Below, piece by piece: positions 1 through 5,918 of a stretch of DNA of 7,497 nucleotides. The notes below the pieces were generated by a model, which was not told where the DNA came from, ran no database searches, and worked only from the letters and a program-made list of their open reading frames with translations. The position numbers and the translations under genes were made by a program. How positions within the stretch are numbered: position 1 is the first letter of the stretch; every line of letters begins with the position of its first letter. This stretch comes from JBBRUG01 sp038247995. GTDB lineage: Bacteria; Chloroflexota; Chloroflexia; Chloroflexales; Chloroflexaceae. The stretch covers positions 1 through 7,497 of the forward strand of contig JBBRUG010000303.1 of NCBI GenBank assembly GCA_038247995.1, read 5' to 3'.

Positions 1-2
1 AC

Positions 3-72
3 GTGGAGCAGGGGGAGCCGCCGCAGATTCGGCGTCCTGATGCTGTCGGAAGCCCCGCTCCCGCTCAGGGAG
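3..72. repeat. Intergenic hairpin repeat, copy A
   Basis: This 70-bp block matches 169-238 without gaps at 61 of 70 positions, a spacing of 166 bp. Conserved parts in order are GTGGAGCAGGGGGA, ATTCGGC, CTGATGCTGTC, GAAGCCC and CTCCCGCTCAGGGAG. The last part is the core of a hairpin: CCGCTCCC (55-62), loop GCTCA, GGGAGCGG (68-75), a perfect 8-bp stem. A GGTTGGGG-TGCGGG block (100-114) follows after a 24-bp insertion that is absent from copy B. It looks like a dispersed structured intergenic repeat. Function is unknown, and the strand from which it acts cannot be decided. Confidence 0.8.
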
Positions 73-151
73 CGGCCTGCTCTGAGCGTAGCCGAAGGGG
101 GTTGGGGGTGCGGGCAACGGCAAAAACCCTTCACCTGAGAGATCCCCCCAA

Positions 152-181
152 CCCCCTGCTCCATCTGCGTGGAGCAGGGGG
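152..181. repeat. Perfect 12-bp inverted repeat (stem-loop)
   Basis: CCCCCTGCTCCA (152-163) and TGGAGCAGGGGG (170-181) are perfectly complementary around the 6-base loop TCTGCG. It lies about 105 bp beyond the stop of the minus-strand kinase gene, so it could end or protect that transcript. No T-run follows on either strand, so it is not a classical intrinsic terminator. The window begins with the same right-arm sequence (GTGGAGCAGGGGGA, 3-16), which suggests the same stem-loop stands in front of copy A, mostly outside the window. An alternative pairing exists between GATCCCCC (141-148) and GGGGGATC (177-184). Confidence 0.75.
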
Positions 182-238
182 ATCTGCCGGATATTCGGCA
201 TTCTGATGCTGTCCGAAGCCCTTCTCCCGCTCAGGGAG
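169..238. repeat. Intergenic hairpin repeat, copy B
   Basis: Second copy of the 70-bp element at 3-72. Its hairpin is TCTCCC (223-228), loop GCTCA, GGGAGA (234-239), extended by one T-G wobble (222/240). Compared with copy A, the pair G57-C73 becomes T223-A239 and the pair C56-G74 becomes T222-G240, so both differences preserve pairing. The GGTTGGGG-TGCGGG block follows directly at 242-256. The first bases of this copy (170-181) also form the right arm of the stem-loop at 152-181. Confidence 0.8.
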
Positions 239-263
239 AGCGGTTGGGGATGCGGGTTGGTGC

Positions 264-276
264 GGCGCTACGCGCC
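264..276 (-). terminator. Small GC hairpin just after the kinase stop, weak terminator candidate
   Basis: GGCGC (264-268), loop TAC, GCGCC (272-276) forms a 5-bp stem that starts 10 bases beyond the kinase stop codon in the direction of transcription. No T-tract follows on the minus strand, so it does not meet the standard intrinsic-terminator pattern. It may only be a pause or 3'-end structure, or chance in GC-rich DNA. Confidence 0.2.
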
Positions 277-286
277 CACGCCCACC

Positions 287-3200
287 TCACACCCTCTCGT
301 GGGCCGCGGCGGGTTGTGCCACATCAGCAACAGTGTAAGGCAAGGCGATTGTGAAAGTACTGCCTTGGCCTTCAACGCTGATCACGCTCACAGTGCCGCC
401 GTGCAACTGCACAAGCTCCTTCACCACGCCCAACCCCACGCCCATGCCCTGCATGACGCTGCGCTCGGCATTTGAAGCGCGGAAATAGGGTTCAAAAAGA
501 TACGGCAGCGCCTCTTCGGGAATGCCAATTCCCGAATCGCGTACCTGAAGCAGGATCTGCTCACCACTCAGTGCAACGCGGACACTCACTTGACCGCCAT
601 CAGGGCTGTACTTGAGCGCATTCTGAATGAGATTTTGGAGTATTTGCTCCATTCGTAGTTCATCGCATTCAAGTATGAGCGGTGTTTCAGGCACATCCAC
701 TTCGATCGTGTGGGCCTTCAGCGTCGGTTCAAGCTCTTCGGCCAGGCGACTCACCATTGCGCCAAGATCGCATGGAGCGCATTGCAACGTGATTTGACCG
801 GTCTGGAGCCGGTTCAAGTCGAACAGCGTCGTGATCAATTGATCCAGCCGCTGGGCCTGATTGACCACGACATTTAATGCACGTTGATCGCGCTCATTGA
901 TCTCCGGATACTTCTTAACCCGCCGTTCCATCAGTTGGGCCTGGCCAAGCAGCGCCGTAAGCGGGGTGCGCAGTTCATGCGCCGCAATCGAGAGGAACTG
1001 GTCGCGTGCGCCAAGGGCCAGTTCAGCTTCGTTGCGGGCAGCCTTTTCGGCCACGTACAACTGGGCGCGTTCCAACGCTTGAGCGCATTGCTGAGCCAGG
1101 GTATACACCAGTTCACTATCTTCGACGGTAAACGTACGTGGCTGGGTAAAGCTTAGTTCGAGCGCGCCCAGACAGCGATCGTTCAAGCGCAGCGGAAGGT
1201 TCATCCAAGCCTGAAGGCCGGACTGGGCTCGGATCGGGTTCAGGTTGGGGAAGCGTTCTTGCGCCTCCGTTAGCGAGTTGATCATGATCGGCGTGCAGGT
1301 GCGGGCCGCTTCGGCGAGCGGCAAGGGCGCGTCGAGTGCGAAGGTCGTGTGTGCGGCAATCAGGTCGGGTGGGTAGCCGACGGCGTGAACGAGGCTGAGT
1401 TGCCCGCCATCCTCGGTGGTTAGCGCCACGAGCCCGGCATCGGCGGCAATGGCAGCGGCGCCTTCGGTGAGCATCACTTCGGCTACAGCCTCCGGCGTCA
1501 GCGCGCCGGCGAGAGCAGCGGTGACTTGCTGCAACCGTTCATTGCGCGCCGTTGCTGCTTCCGCTTCCTCGCGCGCCGTCCGCTCAGCGGCATAGAGCAA
1601 GGCATTGGCGGCAGCAAGCGCCGCCCGATGCGCCAGATCTTCGGCCAGCGCCAAGTCTTCTGCATCGTAGCTGCGCTCATGGTTTGCCGACACGAGCACC
1701 AGCGCGCCTAAGGTACGGCCACGAGCATTCAGCGGCACAATCATCACCGCATGAAAGCCGATTTGGCGCAGCAGACGCAAGTGCTCTGCGTCGCGGGCGC
1801 CGGCGGCCAGCATTTCGTCATTGATCTGCGTGATCACCTCCGAACGCCCGGTGCGCAGTACATGAGCCACGCCGTGCGTCCCATTAGGGTTGATCGGGTA
1901 CTCAGCGTACAACGCCTGAGCGATCGCCTGGTGCATCGGATCGATGTGGGTAGCGGCAGCCAGCGTGATCGGCTTGTCGGCCTCGGCCAGATAGATCAGC
2001 CCCCAATCGCCCAGGGCCGGCACCATCAGGCGCGTAATCTGTTCGAGCGTCGGTTCGGCATCGAGTGATGTTGTGAGCGCAGTGCCGGCATCGGCCAGCA
2101 GTTGTAGGCGCTGCTCGGCGCGATTGCGCTCGGCGGTGCGCTCTTGCAGCGAGTCGCGCAGTTCGGCAAACTGTTCGGCAAGCAGCGCAACCTCGTAGAT
2201 AGCGCTCTGCGGTAACGGCGTTGGTGGTTCGCTCTGGGTAATTGTGCGGGTCGCGCGGGCCAGCATCGTGAGCGGAATGCTTAACGTGCGCGCGAGAAGT
2301 ACGCTCGTTAGGGCAGCGAGGCCCACCACAATCAGCAAAATCCCGATCGTCAAATCCTGGCCGGCGCGCAGACCGCTGAGGATTATATTGGCCGGTCGGT
2401 CAATAATGACATACCAATTCAGATCGGGTAGCGGCGCGTAACTGCTTAATCGCGGGCCGTTATCTGTATCATAGGTGATGCTGCCAACTTGTTGCTCATC
2501 CAGTGCAGCCATTACAGACGGCGTTGCTGATCGATCGGCGAATTGCGCCATCAGTTCGGCGTCCAGCGCGGCAATCACGCGCCCATTCGCATCCACCAGG
2601 TAGACCTCGCCTTCAGAAATCTGCGCCGACTCGATCCACATTTGCGACAAGTCCACCGAGTCCAGCACCCCGATCACCAGCCCGGCAAAGGCGCCGGTTT
2701 CGGTCAAGATTGGTGCGCCGATCTTGAATACCGGTGTCGATGAAAATGGGGTTGGACCAACGGTGATCTGCGGCAGGAGGGTATCGCGCACAGTGCCATA
2801 GGTCACGGGCCGTGTGAGCGGCTCGGTGTCGGCGGACAGGGTACTCCGACTGATCAGTTCGCCGGCCGCGTTGTAACTGAGGACGTTGCGAAATTCAGGA
2901 CAGGCCTGTTGGAATGCTATAAGCAGTGGCGCGTGGGTTGCATCCTCGGCCGGCACTTGCGTGAGTTGCTGGGCGAGTAAAACCGTTGCCGATTGATGTA
3001 ACGTGACAAACGTATGGGTATTGCGGGCCAGGTTTCGGGCGAGTATTCGCTCGCGCGCCAGGGTTTGCTGTGTGGCTGTGTAGGACTGGCGATCGCTGAT
3101 TACGGCGACGCTGAGGATGAGCGGTATGGCCGATAGGGCGATCAACGCGAGGGCAAGCCGGGTTTGCAGGCGGGTCGGATCGATGTGCTTGAAAAAACCG

Positions 3201-3913
3201 GTCAGCCAGGGCATCAGCAAAACGCTCAACCCCAAGCCGCCATAGAAGGCGATCCCCGTGAGGCTATGCGCCGGTATCGTCGTTGTGACGCAGAAAGCGA
3301 GAAATGCGCTGCCGCCCACAATATGGCATATGGCAACCCAGGCCGGACGGTAAGGCGCGCCCAATTGGGCCCATCCAAGCGCTAGCCCGCCGACGAGAAA
3401 TGCGCTACCGTGGATGTGCAGGTAATCGTAAATTGGGGCATACAGCGCCGACTGAAAAAACTCGGGGAGCCCGAGCATCATCAGGCCGGTCAGAATGGCT
3501 GCAATGCCCATCAGTACGGTGAAGAGATCGATCGGCGGCCGCGCAGTACTCGGCGCAATTGCGGGTTCACGCACAAGCAGCGGCGCTACGGCGGTACCGA
3601 CGCCAAGCACCAGATAACTGCTGATGCCGCTCCACGCCTGGGTGGCGATAAAAGCGTAAGCGAGGCTCAACAACGCGCCACCGGCAAACAAATGGATCAG
3701 CAGCCGCGGCTGTTTGCGCAACTGCATCAGCGCCGCACCGAACAATAAGCAGCCGGCGAGCAAAAAGATGCTGCCCCACCAGCCTAAATGCGCTTGCCAT
3801 GGCAAAAAGGCCCGTGAGAGAAACTGGTGGGGAGTGATCAACATCAATGTGCCGAGTGAGACGCAGTATAAGCCGACGCATATCTGGAGCGGGTTGATGG
3901 CAACAGAACGCAT
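287..3913 (-). CDS. Membrane sensor histidine kinase (duplicated 4-TM module, dCache, HAMP, 2x GAF, HisKA, HATPase_c)
   Basis: A 1208-residue sensor kinase that should autophosphorylate a histidine and pass the phosphate to a response regulator. Residues 8-238 hold about eight membrane helices arranged as two similar four-helix modules (about 11-113 and 133-237). Helix nine (252-273) leads to an extracytoplasmic dCache-like domain (about 274-507), then a last helix (519-541) and HAMP (about 542-594). Two GAF domains follow (about 618-770 and 797-950), joined by an Ala/Glu/Arg-rich helix. The catalytic core is complete: H-box SIAAHELRTPL with His979, N-box NLIQNALKYSP with Asn1098, G1 box DSGIGIP with Asp1126, F-box about 1139-1146, and G2 box GMGVGLG at 1156-1162. 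There is no receiver domain, so it is not a hybrid kinase. I chose the ATG at 3913 rather than 4030 because AGGGGAG lies 9 bases upstream and the first helix follows at once. No partner regulator is visible, and the signal sensed is unknown. Confidence 0.95.
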   Translation of the reverse strand: MRSVAINPLQICVGLYCVSLGTLMLITPHQFLSRAFLPWQAHLGWWGSIFLLAGCLLFGAALMQLRKQPRLLIHLFAGGALLSLAYAFIATQAWSGISSYLVLGVGTAVAPLLVREPAIAPSTARPPIDLFTVLMGIAAILTGLMMLGLPEFFQSALYAPIYDYLHIHGSAFLVGGLALGWAQLGAPYRPAWVAICHIVGGSAFLAFCVTTTIPAHSLTGIAFYGGLGLSVLLMPWLTGFFKHIDPTRLQTRLALALIALSAIPLILSVAVISDRQSYTATQQTLARERILARNLARNTHTFVTLHQSATVLLAQQLTQVPAEDATHAPLLIAFQQACPEFRNVLSYNAAGELISRSTLSADTEPLTRPVTYGTVRDTLLPQITVGPTPFSSTPVFKIGAPILTETGAFAGLVIGVLDSVDLSQMWIESAQISEGEVYLVDANGRVIAALDAELMAQFADRSATPSVMAALDEQQVGSITYDTDNGPRLSSYAPLPDLNWYVIIDRPANIILSGLRAGQDLTIGILLIVVGLAALTSVLLARTLSIPLTMLARATRTITQSEPPTPLPQSAIYEVALLAEQFAELRDSLQERTAERNRAEQRLQLLADAGTALTTSLDAEPTLEQITRLMVPALGDWGLIYLAEADKPITLAAATHIDPMHQAIAQALYAEYPINPNGTHGVAHVLRTGRSEVITQINDEMLAAGARDAEHLRLLRQIGFHAVMIVPLNARGRTLGALVLVSANHERSYDAEDLALAEDLAHRAALAAANALLYAAERTAREEAEAATARNERLQQVTAALAGALTPEAVAEVMLTEGAAAIAADAGLVALTTEDGGQLSLVHAVGYPPDLIAAHTTFALDAPLPLAEAARTCTPIMINSLTEAQERFPNLNPIRAQSGLQAWMNLPLRLNDRCLGALELSFTQPRTFTVEDSELVYTLAQQCAQALERAQLYVAEKAARNEAELALGARDQFLSIAAHELRTPLTALLGQAQLMERRVKKYPEINERDQRALNVVVNQAQRLDQLITTLFDLNRLQTGQITLQCAPCDLGAMVSRLAEELEPTLKAHTIEVDVPETPLILECDELRMEQILQNLIQNALKYSPDGGQVSVRVALSGEQILLQVRDSGIGIPEEALPYLFEPYFRASNAERSVMQGMGVGLGVVKELVQLHGGTVSVISVEGQGSTFTIALPYTVADVAQPAAAHERV

Positions 3914-3922
3914 GTCAAAGAA

Positions 3923-3929
3923 CTCCCCT
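3923..3929 (-). promoter_or_regulatory. Shine-Dalgarno AGGGGAG deciding the kinase start
   Basis: Read on the minus strand, AGGGGAG stands 9 bases before the ATG at 3913-3911. It supports that start over the upstream in-frame ATG at 4030, which would add 39 polar residues unlike a sensor-kinase N-terminus. Confidence 0.75.
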
Positions 3930-3971
3930 GGCGCATTAGCAGTAGGTTCACCCTGGCGTTGGGTGTAAGTT

Positions 3972-4000
3972 AGTTTATATGCTTCAGCAGGCCTACGCAA
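3972..4000 (-). promoter_or_regulatory. Weak promoter candidate for the kinase gene
   Basis: The 158-bp gap between amidase and kinase contains one AT-rich island. On the minus strand, TTGCGT (4000-3995), a 17-bp spacer and TAAACT (3977-3972) give 3/6 and 4/6 matches to the sigma-70 boxes; an overlapping TATAAA lies at 3979-3974. Transcription would start near 3965, leaving a leader of about 50 bases that contains the ribosome-binding site. The match is weak, and read-through from the amidase gene is an equally good explanation. Nothing else was recognised in this gap. Confidence 0.25.
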
Positions 4001-4071
4001 GCCGGATGGAGACCGATGCAGCTTTTGCAAGTTCTGTGCCAGCGATGTTCATGTGCGCAGTCGAGCGCTGA

Positions 4072-5655
4072 TTACCCGGCCAGCGCCAATTCGATGGCCG
4101 CCGCAGCGCTGAGCACGCTTGCCTCTTCCCACGGCCGCCCAACGATCTGGAGTGACAACGGCATACCATCGGCGCTGTGCCCGGCGGGCATGGTGAGCGC
4201 CGGCCAACCCAGGCAGTTGAAAGGGATCGCCAGACCATTGGTAGCCGGGGTGCCCCGTTCAGGTACCGGGCCGGGATGGATCGGCGTGAGCAGGACATCG
4301 ATCGCCTCAAAGTGCTCGCTGATCTGGCGGCGGAGCGCGGCGCGGGCCTGCTGGGCACGCACAAAGGTGCCGGCTTCATAGGCAAATGCGGCCAACACCC
4401 GCTGGCGCATAAACTCGCCATAGTCGTTGATCCGGGTGCGCAACCACGGCAGATGGAAGGCCGCTGCCTCCAGGCCGAGGATGGCCCCACCCACTACGCG
4501 CAGCCCGTCAAGCTCCGGCAGATCAATATCGCGCACTTCAGCGCCGGCTGCCGCCAAGGCTGTTGCGCCACGCTCGACGGCGGCCAGTTGCTCCGCGCCG
4601 GCTAGCGCGTTGCCTGAACCATCGTTGCGCAACACCCCAACCCGTAGTCTGGGTACAACGCCGCTCAGATCGCCGGGGACAAAGGCCGGGGCATTGCGGA
4701 GGGTGCGCCCATCGGCCGGATCCGGGCCGGCCAGCACACTGAGCAAGAGTGCTGCATCGGCGACACTGCGCGTTAGCGGGCCGAGATGATCAAGCGACCA
4801 GGAGAGCGTAACCGCGCCGGCCAAACTCGTACGGCCCCAGGTCGGCTTTAGACCTACCAGTCCGCAGAATGCGGCGGGAATGCGGATCGAGCAGCCGGTA
4901 TCGGTGCCCAGTGCAGCGTAGGCCATGCCGGCCGCCGTAGCCGCCGCCGAGCCGCTGCTGGAGCCGCCGGTGTCGCGGGTGGGGTTGTGCGGGTTGCCGG
5001 TTGCGCCATAATGGGCATTATTCGAGCCTGGCGAGTAGGCAAACTCCGACAAGCGCGTTTTGCCGATGATGATCGCGCCGGCAGCGCGTAGCCGGGCCAC
5101 AGCGGTTGCGTCGGCGTTGGCCGGTGTGCCACCGCCGTAGAACGACGAACCGGCCCGCGTCGGCGTCCCGGCGAGGTCAAGCAGATCTTTTACTGCCAGC
5201 GGGATGCCGTGCAGCGGCCCAATATAGTTGCCTGCCGCAATCGCGGCTTCGGTGCGCTGCGCATCGTCCAGGGCGGCTTCAGCGAGCACGAGCTGAAAGG
5301 CATTTAACGCCCCGTCGCGGGCCGCGATCTGGGCCAGAGCCGCCTCGGTCAGTTCTACCGGCGAACGTTCTTTCGCTTCCACCTGCGCGGCAACGCCGAG
5401 GATCGTGTTGGCGGCGTGCTTGCCGGCTGCGCTTGCAGAAAGATCAACTTCGGTCGGCGGGAGCGCCGGCAACGGTAAGCTCGCCGCATCGAGATAGTCG
5501 GGCAGGGCCGCATTCGGCGCCGCATCGAGTGCTCGCGCCACATCGGGCACCCGGCTCAGGAAGCCCTTGGCCTCAATGCCGGCAAGATCTGCGTCGGTGA
5601 CGGTAATGCCGGCGATGCGCAGATTGGTGCGCAGGCGGTCGATCAGTTCGGACAT
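4072..5655 (-). CDS. Amidase-signature (AS) family amidase
   Basis: A 527-residue hydrolase of the amidase-signature family, which cleaves carboxamide bonds with a Ser-cisSer-Lys triad. All three residues are visible: Lys156 in IPLAVKDLLD, Ser232 in GGSSSGS and Ser256 in GTDTGCSIRIPA. The 24-residue spacing of the serines equals that of the family reference FAAH (Ser217/Ser241). The signature block runs from about 229 to 276, and the C-terminal LTMPAG...LQIVGRPWEEA segment (488-512) is typical and complete. The first 75 or so residues are an Ala-rich, mostly helical extension before the core. No signal peptide is seen, so it is probably cytoplasmic. It resembles GatA, but no gatB or gatC lies nearby, so I call it a stand-alone amidase of unknown substrate. 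Oddity: the residue before the catalytic serine is Cys255, where glycine is usual. The ATG at 5655 has AAGGAG 7 bases upstream. Confidence 0.93.
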   Translation of the reverse strand: MSELIDRLRTNLRIAGITVTDADLAGIEAKGFLSRVPDVARALDAAPNAALPDYLDAASLPLPALPPTEVDLSASAAGKHAANTILGVAAQVEAKERSPVELTEAALAQIAARDGALNAFQLVLAEAALDDAQRTEAAIAAGNYIGPLHGIPLAVKDLLDLAGTPTRAGSSFYGGGTPANADATAVARLRAAGAIIIGKTRLSEFAYSPGSNNAHYGATGNPHNPTRDTGGSSSGSAAATAAGMAYAALGTDTGCSIRIPAAFCGLVGLKPTWGRTSLAGAVTLSWSLDHLGPLTRSVADAALLLSVLAGPDPADGRTLRNAPAFVPGDLSGVVPRLRVGVLRNDGSGNALAGAEQLAAVERGATALAAAGAEVRDIDLPELDGLRVVGGAILGLEAAAFHLPWLRTRINDYGEFMRQRVLAAFAYEAGTFVRAQQARAALRRQISEHFEAIDVLLTPIHPGPVPERGTPATNGLAIPFNCLGWPALTMPAGHSADGMPLSLQIVGRPWEEASVLSAAAAIELALAG

Positions 5656-5662
5656 AACAATG

Positions 5663-5668
5663 CTCCTT
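5663..5668 (-). promoter_or_regulatory. Shine-Dalgarno AAGGAG of the amidase
   Basis: On the minus strand, AAGGAG is separated by 7 bases (CATTGTT) from the ATG at 5655-5653. This is near-ideal and fixes the amidase start. Confidence 0.8.
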
Positions 5669-5761
5669 ATAGCAGTTCGCAGTTGGGCAGGCTAACAGTC
5701 TGATAGTTTGGAGGCTTGACACAATGGCTAGGGTTGCCGAAGCGGGGCCTTCCAGGCGTAC

Positions 5762-5799
5762 GTGACGTCTCCGCCGCTCCAGCGACCGGTTGCCACCCA
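5762..5799 (-). repeat. 38-bp intergenic hairpin repeat, copy 1
   Basis: It differs from 5833-5870 at only 2 of 38 positions. Read on the minus strand, the element runs TGGGTGGCAACCGG, then a hairpin, then CGGAGACGTCAC. The hairpin here is GUCGC-UGGA-GCGGC, with one G-U pair. The minus strand is the likely transcribed strand, since both flanking genes read that way. It resembles a REP-like dispersed element; its genome copy number is not knowable from this window. Confidence 0.8.
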
Positions 5800-5832
5800 A
5801 AGTCGTGAAAACGGATCAATCGAGAGCACACT

Positions 5833-5870
5833 GTGACGTCTCCGCCGCTTCAGCGGCCGGTTGCCACCCA
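5833..5870 (-). repeat. 38-bp intergenic hairpin repeat, copy 2
   Basis: Same element as 5762-5799, 71 bp further along. Its minus-strand hairpin is GCCGC-UGAA-GCGGC, a fully Watson-Crick 5-bp stem. The two copies differ in the loop and at one stem base (C here, U in copy 1), which still pairs with G on the minus strand. Confidence 0.8.
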
Positions 5871-5918
5871 CGAATGCGTGGCGCTTTAGCGTCCGCGCAC
5901 TATGCGCCAACCCTACCA

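Larger units (their letters stand above)
1..286. other. Non-coding repeat-rich region downstream of the kinase gene
   Basis: No credible gene is seen here. The short open frames are low-complexity translations of GC-rich repeats and have no ribosome-binding site. The stretch holds two copies of one repeat (3-72 and 169-238), a perfect 12-bp stem-loop (152-181), a second shared block (100-114 and 242-256) and a small 5-bp hairpin just past the kinase stop (264-276). Relative to copy B, copy A carries 24 extra bases after its hairpin (about 76-99), including the string TGAGCGTAGCCGAAGG, which looks like another short dispersed motif. The left end of the repeat is cut by the window edge, so the array may continue. 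Confidence 0.8.
5656..5918. other. Intergenic region between glycosyltransferase and amidase, hairpin repeats
   Basis: This 263-bp gap holds no credible gene. It contains two 38-bp repeat copies (5762-5799 and 5833-5870), a third weaker hairpin of the same type (GGCGC-TTTA-GCGTC near 5879-5892, closed with a G-U pair), a short GCCT-TCC-AGGC hairpin near 5748-5758, and the amidase ribosome-binding site. No promoter for the amidase gene could be recognised. The arginine-rich 64-codon frame across the region is a translation of the repeats. Confidence 0.7.

Noticed and set aside
1..286. A CRISPR array or an insertion-sequence end for the repeats at the left edge
   Set aside because: Only two diverged copies at 166-bp spacing, no regular spacers, no transposase fragment and no target-site duplication.
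3914..4030. A 39-residue N-terminal extension of the kinase from an ATG at 4030
   Set aside because: The extension is polar and unlike a sensor N-terminus, while the ATG at 3913 has AGGGGAG at 9 bases and leads straight into a membrane helix.
3993..4490. A 165-codon minus-strand frame overlapping the amidase 3' end
   Set aside because: It is an out-of-frame reading of GC-rich amidase coding sequence with Arg/Pro/Ser-rich composition and no motif.
5106..5600. A 164-codon plus-strand frame inside the amidase gene
   Set aside because: It is an antisense shadow of a well-supported gene, rich in Arg and Pro, with no domain pattern.
4072..5655. Naming the amidase gatA (Glu-tRNA amidotransferase subunit A)
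   Set aside because: The signature is shared by the whole amidase family, there is no gatB or gatC neighbour, and the long N-terminal extension is not typical of GatA.
5656..5680. TATAAG before the amidase start as a -10 box
   Set aside because: It overlaps the AAGGAG ribosome-binding site 11 bases from the ATG and has no matching -35 box.
5716..5744. A perfect TTGACA on the plus strand at 5716-5721
   Set aside because: No -10-like box lies 15-19 bp downstream, and no plus-strand gene follows.
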